Source of the DNA: Methylophilus medardensis | Lineage (GTDB): Bacteria; Pseudomonadota; Gammaproteobacteria; Burkholderiales; Methylophilaceae | Length of the DNA stretch: 64,000 bases | Strand: one strand, 5' to 3' | NCBI RefSeq assembly: GCF_006363915.1 | Contig: NZ_CP040946.1 | Part shown: piece after piece, positions 58,777 to 64,000 of the stretch | How the letters are laid out: the number at the start of each line of letters is the position of its first letter | Numbering within the stretch: the first letter of the stretch is position 1 | Made by a program: the position numbers and the translations under genes | The notes under the pieces: model-generated | Seen by the model: the letters and a program-made list of their open reading frames with translations, nothing else | The model's database searches: none | Told to the model about the DNA's origin: nothing

Positions 58777-59244
58777 ATGATGGCCAGCAAAGCACCTGCC
58801 AAACCATTGAGCGCAAATAAACCAGTCGTCGCGAAGCCAGCAGCCCCTAAAACGCCCGCTGCCAAGCCCGTCGCTACCAAAGCAGCCCCTAGCAAACCAG
58901 CCATTAAACCAGCGCCCAAAAAGGCCACCCCAGCCCCGGCAACGGTCAAAAAATCAGGCCCAACAGCCAGTATCAAAGTGGTGAATAAAACCGCTACAGC
59001 GCCCGCAAAGGATAAAGCGAAAAACAATAAGGTAAAAATGGAGCGTGATAGCTTCACGATGCCCAAAGAAGAGTATGCACAAATTGCCACGCTAAAAAAA
59101 CGCTTAGAAAACCTGGCCAAACCAGCCAAGAAAAGCGAATTATTAAGAGCGGGCTTAAAATTACTCGCTGCAATGGATGACGCGACCCTCCTCGCCACCA
59201 TGGCCTCTGTGCCCACCATCAAAACCGGCAGACCGGCAAAATAG
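58777..59244 (+). CDS. Lys/Ala/Pro-rich protein with ribbon-helix-helix-like end
   Basis: 155 residues. Residues 1-85 are low-complexity, built of KPAAPKTPA-type units like the tails of histone H1-like or PhaF-like bacterial proteins. The C-terminal 65 residues (DSFTMPKEEYAQIATLKKRL, then KKSELLRAGLKLLAAMDDAT) look like a strand-helix-helix DNA-binding fold. CAGGAG precedes two ATGs (58777, 58780). It is divergent from the ParA gene and could be a nucleoid-binding partner of it; this is inference. Confidence 0.8.
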   Translation: MMASKAPAKPLSANKPVVAKPAAPKTPAAKPVATKAAPSKPAIKPAPKKATPAPATVKKSGPTASIKVVNKTATAPAKDKAKNNKVKMERDSFTMPKEEYAQIATLKKRLENLAKPAKKSELLRAGLKLLAAMDDATLLATMASVPTIKTGRPAK

Positions 59245-59285
59245 TCGCTAGCTGAGGGGTTGCCAGCATCGGGCCCCAAGCCTAT

Positions 59286-59750
59286 TTAATCAATCAATTC
59301 GGGGCTTTGCACGCTGTATAACTTATACGGCAACCCCGACTTTGGCAGACGCAACCACCAGATAGCACCTTTTTTAATGCTGATCTGTGCGTCGGCAATG
59401 CCCAAATGCTGCGCGGCCAATTCGCCTACCCATGGCTGATGACCAACCAGCATCACGGTATCAAACGGGCTTTGTGCCAGCAGTTGCAACAATGGCTCCA
59501 ATGGTCTTTCGGGGGCTAGTCGGCTGTCTTCCTGCCAATCCTCGCCCCAATAACCCACCGTCTCACGAGTACGTACCGAGGGGCTGACCAATACATAGGT
59601 CTTTTTGGGTAAATACTTTTTCAGCCAACCAGCCATTTGTTTGGCTTGTTTATGCCCTTTTTTGGTCAACGCCCGCTCCAAGTCCGAGGCCCCGTGCAGC
59701 AGCACTTCTGCTTCGGCATGACGCCATAAAATCAAGTTTTTCACTGTCAT
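59286..59750 (-). CDS. sixA: Phosphohistidine phosphatase SixA
   Basis: About 154 residues from ATG 59750. It has the histidine phosphatase motif LILWRHAEAEV (catalytic His), then VLVSPSVRTRETVGYW and VMLVGHQPWVGELAA (second His). The start lies just past the ppk1 stop (7-base gap). A frame to 59870 would overlap ppk1 and lacks support. Confidence 0.88.
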   Translation of the reverse strand: MTVKNLILWRHAEAEVLLHGASDLERALTKKGHKQAKQMAGWLKKYLPKKTYVLVSPSVRTRETVGYWGEDWQEDSRLAPERPLEPLLQLLAQSPFDTVMLVGHQPWVGELAAQHLGIADAQISIKKGAIWWLRLPKSGLPYKLYSVQSPELID

Positions 59751-59757
59751 ACGCGCA

Positions 59758-61809
59758 CTACATGGAATGGTATTGCTGCAAAAGTAAGCTCTGGCAGGCG
59801 ACCGGCGCAGCATCAGAGACCTGTTGTGCAACCGGCACATATTGACCGTTTTCTGCCAATTGCCAAGCATCGGTATTATCTTGCAGATAAAGCTGCAAGC
59901 TTTCTTGGTAAATGCGGCTTTGCATGGCTGGCTGTTTGATTGGCCAAGCCAGCTCGACGCGGCGCATCATATTTCGACTCATCCAGTCTGCACTTGAAAG
60001 CCACATACTCACTTGACCATCCAGTTCAAAATAAAACACGCGAGAATGTTCCAGTAAACGTCCGACAATAGAGCGTACGCGGATACGTCCCTTAAGCGCT
60101 GGCAAATCCACCGGCAAGATGCACGCCCCGCGCACGATGAGGTCTATTTCAACTCCGGCACTGGCGGCTTTCATCAGGGCGGTCACCAAAGGGACATCGG
60201 TCAAAGCGTTCATTTTAGCGATCACCCGCGCAGGTTTGCCTTGCTTGGCCAAACGCTGTGCTTTTTCTAACTGCTTGATCATGCTGTGTTGCAGGGTAAA
60301 CGGCGCCACCAATAGGTGCTTTAACGCAGGAATAGGTAATTCACTCGTCAGGTGGCGGAACACCGTCTCCATTTCCCGCGTGAGATGGGCATCTGCAGTG
60401 AGCATACTCCAATCGGTATACAAACGGGTGGTTTTCGGGTTGTAATTACCGGTAGAGAGATGCCCATAGCGATGAATGACTTTGCCTTCACGTCGCATAA
60501 TTAACAGCATTTTGGCGTGGGTTTTCAAACCAACCACACCATATACCACTTGCGCACCCACCGATTCAAGCGCTTCGGCCCAGTTGATGTTGGCCTCTTC
60601 GTCAAAGCGGGCTTTTAACTCTACCACCACCAGCACCTCTTTACCCCTGCGCACCGCTTCTTGCAACAGCCGCAACATGCGTGGGTCCGCGCCGGTGCGG
60701 TAAATAGTCATGCGGATGGCCAGTACTTGCTCATCCTTGACTGCCTCTTCCAGCAATTGAATCACCACCTCAAAACTTTCGTAAGGTTGATGTATCAATA
60801 AATCTTTCTCGCGCATCTGCGCCAACAAAGCGGTGTTTCTTTTAATGTGTTGCGGCCAGTGCGGCTGAAATGGCACGAATTTGAGATGATCGCCTTTGGC
60901 CATGTCTGGCAATTGAATCAAGCGTCCCAGATTGACCGGTCCATTAACGCGATAAAGGGCCAATGGCGGCAGATTAAACTGCTTGAGCAAAAACTCTGCA
61001 AGTCGGTCGTCGCATTCTTGCGTCACTTCCAGACGTACCGCCTCGCCATATTGTCGATGCGCCAACTCTTCACGCAGCGCGGTGCGCAGGTTAATCACAT
61101 CATCCTCATCAACCTCAAGATCGCTATTGCGGGTGACGCGGAACTGCGAAAAATGCAAAATAGTCGCGCCTTGAAACAGCACCTCTAAGTTGGCACGAAT
61201 CACGCTAGTCAGCGAGACAAAGCATTGCTCGCCCTTGCTGATTGACGGTGGCAATTGCACCAACCGTGGCACCACCCTGGGTGCTCGCACGATGGCAATT
61301 TTTTCTTCACCACCCACCGCAATTCGCACGATAAAATTCAGTGATTTATTTGCGACCTGTGGGAAAGGATGCGACGGGTCTAGCGACACCGGCATCAAAA
61401 ATGGCAGCACTTCACGCTTGAAGTAATTTGCTACCCACGTGGTTTGTTCTGCGGTGCGCACATTGCCTGAAACCAAATGCACGCGTTCTTTTGCCAGCGC
61501 GGGCATCAGGGCATCGTTAAACAGCTGATATTGCTGGGCAACCAGCGCTTGCGCCATTTCTGCCACCCGTTCGAACGTGGTGGCCGTGACCGGACCGCTA
61601 GTCACCCCTTGCTGGTAGGCCTCCATCTGCAAGGGCATGCGCACCTCAAAAAACTCATCGAGGTTGTTAGACACGATACATAAAAAACGCAACCGCTCCA
61701 GTAAAGGATAGTCCTCTCGCTGCGCCAAGGACAGTACGCGGGCATTAAAACTCAATATACTAAGGTCTCTGTCAAGCAGAGCAGGCGTGGTCAGTTTCAT
61801 GGCTGTCAT
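59758..61809 (-). CDS. ppk1: Polyphosphate kinase 1
   Basis: About 683 residues from ATG 61809; ATGs at 61833 and 61800 are alternatives, none with a strong ribosome-binding site. It makes polyphosphate from ATP. Motifs: LSILSFNARVLSLAQREDYP (N domain), and the phosphorylated-His region IHRYGHLSTGNYNPKTTRLY. The C-terminal phospholipase D-like domains carry SADWMSRNMMRRVELAWPI. It is followed by sixA. Confidence 0.95.
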   Translation of the reverse strand: MTAMKLTTPALLDRDLSILSFNARVLSLAQREDYPLLERLRFLCIVSNNLDEFFEVRMPLQMEAYQQGVTSGPVTATTFERVAEMAQALVAQQYQLFNDALMPALAKERVHLVSGNVRTAEQTTWVANYFKREVLPFLMPVSLDPSHPFPQVANKSLNFIVRIAVGGEEKIAIVRAPRVVPRLVQLPPSISKGEQCFVSLTSVIRANLEVLFQGATILHFSQFRVTRNSDLEVDEDDVINLRTALREELAHRQYGEAVRLEVTQECDDRLAEFLLKQFNLPPLALYRVNGPVNLGRLIQLPDMAKGDHLKFVPFQPHWPQHIKRNTALLAQMREKDLLIHQPYESFEVVIQLLEEAVKDEQVLAIRMTIYRTGADPRMLRLLQEAVRRGKEVLVVVELKARFDEEANINWAEALESVGAQVVYGVVGLKTHAKMLLIMRREGKVIHRYGHLSTGNYNPKTTRLYTDWSMLTADAHLTREMETVFRHLTSELPIPALKHLLVAPFTLQHSMIKQLEKAQRLAKQGKPARVIAKMNALTDVPLVTALMKAASAGVEIDLIVRGACILPVDLPALKGRIRVRSIVGRLLEHSRVFYFELDGQVSMWLSSADWMSRNMMRRVELAWPIKQPAMQSRIYQESLQLYLQDNTDAWQLAENGQYVPVAQQVSDAAPVACQSLLLQQYHSM

Positions 61810-61866
61810 TGTATCCACTCTCGGGTGAGCCATTGTGACAGTTTTATGAAATTACACGATCAATAC

Positions 61867-63411
61867 TTAGAGTTCGGCTAACTGTTGCAGACGCTGCTCG
61901 GCAAAAGTGGTGATGGCTAAACGATCTTCGGCAGCCATTTTGCTCACATGTTTCACCATTAAGCTGGTACGTGGATTGGCCGCCAGCATCGCCTCATGCC
62001 GAATTAAAAATGCCCAATATAGCGTGGTAAACGGACATGCCCGTTCCCCGGTTTTTTGCTTGGGGTCATAACGACAACCCGTACAATAGTTACTCATACG
62101 CTGAATGTAGGCACCACTAGCGATATAAGGCTTGCTGGTAAAGCGACCACCATTGGCGTAGAGCGCCATGCCTGCGACATTGGGTAGCTCGACCCATTCG
62201 ACGGCATCGACATACACCGCCAAAAACCAGTCGGACACTTGTTGCGGCGACAACTCGGCTAAGGTCGAAAACAAACCGATCACCATGAGCCGCTGAATAT
62301 GGTGCGCATACGCGGTACGCAAGGTTTGGCCGATCGATTGCGACAAACATTGCATATGTGTGTCACCGGTCCAAAACCAGTTCGGCAATGCCCGCTGGTG
62401 TTGAAAAAAATTGGCGGATTTAAGTGCTGGCATATCCAACCAATACACGCCCCGCACAAACTCCCGCCATCCCAAAATCTGCCGAATAAAGCCCTCAACG
62501 CTAAATAGCGGCGCTTGGCCAGCCAGATAGGCCTGTTCCGCAGCGGCAATCACTTCACGCGGATTGAGTAATTTAAGATTTAATGCAGAGGCGAGTAATG
62601 AATGCCACAAATAGGGGGTGTCTTGCCACATCGCATCTTGATATGGGCCAAATTGCGGTAACTTATGCGTAATAAAATGCGCAAGTAAGGTGAGTGCTTG
62701 CTCGCGGTTGACTGGCCAGACGAAAGGCGCCAATGCACCTGGATGATCGGCAAAACGCGTGCTTACCATGGCCATGACTTCTTGTGTAATCGCATCCGCT
62801 GCAAACACAGGCAAGCTTGGCAAATCCTGTGGGCCTTGTTTGCCTAGCGGTTGACGATTGTCGTGATCGTAGTTCCAGTCGCCGCCAGTTGGCGCGTCAC
62901 CTTCCATCAGGATATTGTATTTTTTGCGCATGCCGCGATAAAAAAACTCCATGCGCAAAGTGCTATTTTTGTCGGCATATTTCGCAGCCCAGCGCTCGAA
63001 CTGCTCAATGCTGCACATGAAATGCGTATCTGCACAGAGTTGCAACGGAATCTGATGTTGATCCGCCATTGCCCGCAGGTCTTGCAACACGCGCCAATCC
63101 CCGGGCTCACACACTTTGATCGCTTGCGGCGGATCGTTTTGTAGCATGGCATGCCAAACCGCTGCAAGGTCCGGGTAGTGATGTTGGTCAAGCGCATAAT
63201 AGGTCAGGGGGAAATCTGCTGCGCGCAATGCCTGTGCAAAGTGGCGCATGGCCGACAAAAACAGCGTGATGCGTTGTTTATGCGACCAGACATGCGTCGA
63301 CTCCTGCATGACCTCAGCCATCACGATATGGTCTTGGCTAGGGTCAAAGTCTGCTAAGGCGGGGTTATCCAGCGAGAGCTGGTCACCCAAAATGATCACC
63401 AAATGTCTCAT
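61867..63411 (-). CDS. Photolyase-related protein, FeS bacterial type
   Basis: 514 residues. The N-terminus RHLVIILGDQLSLDNPAL is typical of deoxyribodipyrimidine photolyase-related (PhrB/FeS-BCP) proteins, which repair (6-4) lesions using FAD and an iron-sulphur cluster. Cysteine-rich CTGCRYDPKQKTGERACPF lies near residue 440, with the flanking ASGAYIQRMSNYC. It overlaps the DUF2256 gene by ATGA. Confidence 0.92.
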   Translation of the reverse strand: MRHLVIILGDQLSLDNPALADFDPSQDHIVMAEVMQESTHVWSHKQRITLFLSAMRHFAQALRAADFPLTYYALDQHHYPDLAAVWHAMLQNDPPQAIKVCEPGDWRVLQDLRAMADQHQIPLQLCADTHFMCSIEQFERWAAKYADKNSTLRMEFFYRGMRKKYNILMEGDAPTGGDWNYDHDNRQPLGKQGPQDLPSLPVFAADAITQEVMAMVSTRFADHPGALAPFVWPVNREQALTLLAHFITHKLPQFGPYQDAMWQDTPYLWHSLLASALNLKLLNPREVIAAAEQAYLAGQAPLFSVEGFIRQILGWREFVRGVYWLDMPALKSANFFQHQRALPNWFWTGDTHMQCLSQSIGQTLRTAYAHHIQRLMVIGLFSTLAELSPQQVSDWFLAVYVDAVEWVELPNVAGMALYANGGRFTSKPYIASGAYIQRMSNYCTGCRYDPKQKTGERACPFTTLYWAFLIRHEAMLAANPRTSLMVKHVSKMAAEDRLAITTFAEQRLQQLAEL

Positions 63412-63569
63412 GAGGTGCCTTTTGAAGGCGCGCGACGGCAGCGCTCAGAGCAATATTTGACCTGTTCCCAATTGTTGGCCCAGGCTTTGCGCCAGGTCAT
63501 GGCTTTGCCGCATTGCTGGCAAAGTTTGCTTGGCAAGTGGCTTTTATTTCCTTTGAATGTCGTCGTCAT
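63408..63569 (-). CDS. DUF2256 small zinc-ribbon-like protein
   Basis: 53 residues. It begins MTTTFKGNKSHLPSKLCQQC and continues CGKAMTWRKAWANNWEQVKY, then CSERCRRAPS. The C-x2-C ... C-x3-C pattern fits a small zinc site. DUF2256 genes often lie beside photolyases; here start and stop codons overlap both neighbours by 4 bases (ATGA). Confidence 0.9.
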   Translation of the reverse strand: MTTTFKGNKSHLPSKLCQQCGKAMTWRKAWANNWEQVKYCSERCRRAPSKGTS

Positions 63570-64000
63570 GCCTCAAAGACTGGCAACGCTGGCGATGGTT
63601 CCTGTAAACCCGCTTTTTGCTGATAGCAACGACTGGCGGTTCTACAAATATCAACAAAATCTTCGGGCACTAAAGCCGCGCGACCCAATAAGCCACCGTC
63701 AATATCTGGCATGCTGAGCAAGCTGTGTGCATTTTTGGTGGTGACACTGCCACCATACACAATTCGAATTTGTTCAGAAAATTCACGGTCACGTTCAGCG
63801 ATCATCATGCGGATAAACGCATGCATGCGTTGCGCCTGATCCGGGCTTGCATGCTCACCAGTGCCGATCGCCCACACTGGCTCATAGGCGATGACCATCT
63901 TGAATTTTTTTGCTAATGCAAACGCCTCATCATCAAGGCCATACACGACGTTGAGCATTTGATTACGCACAATCAGTTCTGCCATATCGCCGTCGCGCTC
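63566..64000 (-). CDS. tpiA: Triosephosphate isomerase, N-terminus beyond window
   Basis: Only the C-terminal 144 residues are in the window. Motifs: MVIAYEPVWAIGTGEHASPD with the catalytic Glu, then VYGGSVTTKNAHSL and DIDGGLLGRAALVPEDF (phosphate-binding loop, GGLLGRAAL). The frame is open to the edge. It interconverts dihydroxyacetone phosphate and glyceraldehyde 3-phosphate. Confidence 0.95.
   Translation of the reverse strand, partial: ERDGDMAELIVRNQMLNVVYGLDDEAFALAKKFKMVIAYEPVWAIGTGEHASPDQAQRMHAFIRMMIAERDREFSEQIRIVYGGSVTTKNAHSLLSMPDIDGGLLGRAALVPEDFVDICRTASRCYQQKAGLQEPSPALPVFEA

Overview
The window looks like chromosomal DNA of a betaproteobacterium, most probably a methylotroph of the Methylophilaceae. 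I infer this from an EpsA-type LuxR regulator (the family named from the methanolan locus of Methylobacillus), from exosortase-B-style PEP-CTERM tails (VPEADSYAMLLAGLG), and from the layout of the single 16S-Ile-Ala-23S-5S operon. No database search was possible; names rest on motifs, length and gene order.

1-28.3 kb is a cell-surface and secretion locus, almost all on the minus strand. It holds (i) a DUF2341/LamG-ExbB fusion, two ExbD, TonB and a putative porin (cut by the window edge); (ii) an operon with a secreted ExeM/NucH-type nuclease, a PEP-CTERM protein, a secreted 5'-nucleotidase and a second PEP-CTERM protein, where nuclease and nucleotidase share a C-terminal type I secretion module and could together strip phosphate from extracellular DNA; (iii) a two-partner secretion pair, a 3396-residue FHA-like TpsA with its TpsB transporter; (iv) an abundant-looking exported protein of unknown function and a third PEP-CTERM protein; (v) the regulator EpsA. 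The 8-base palindrome GACTAGTC, usually inside a longer palindrome, lies in the upstream region of nearly every transcription unit here, including epsA. This hints at an undescribed EpsA regulon.

28.3-38.6 kb has a lytic transglycosylase facing an 11-gene, tightly overlapping type II-secretion-like operon (gspG, F, E, PilM/PilN/PilO-like genes, a GspC/PilP-like gene, a secretin and three minor pseudopilins).

38.7-54 kb is housekeeping: an ABC exporter with ispF and ispD; the rRNA operon with a separate initiator tRNA gene upstream; a DUF4197 protein; glycogen phosphorylase; htpG behind a clear heat-shock-type promoter.

54-64 kb has small unknown genes around a polyphosphate cluster (ppx, sixA, ppk1), a ParA-like ATPase facing a Lys/Ala/Pro-rich ribbon-helix-helix-like protein, and an overlapping tpiA - DUF2256 - FeS-type photolyase operon (tpiA cut by the window edge).
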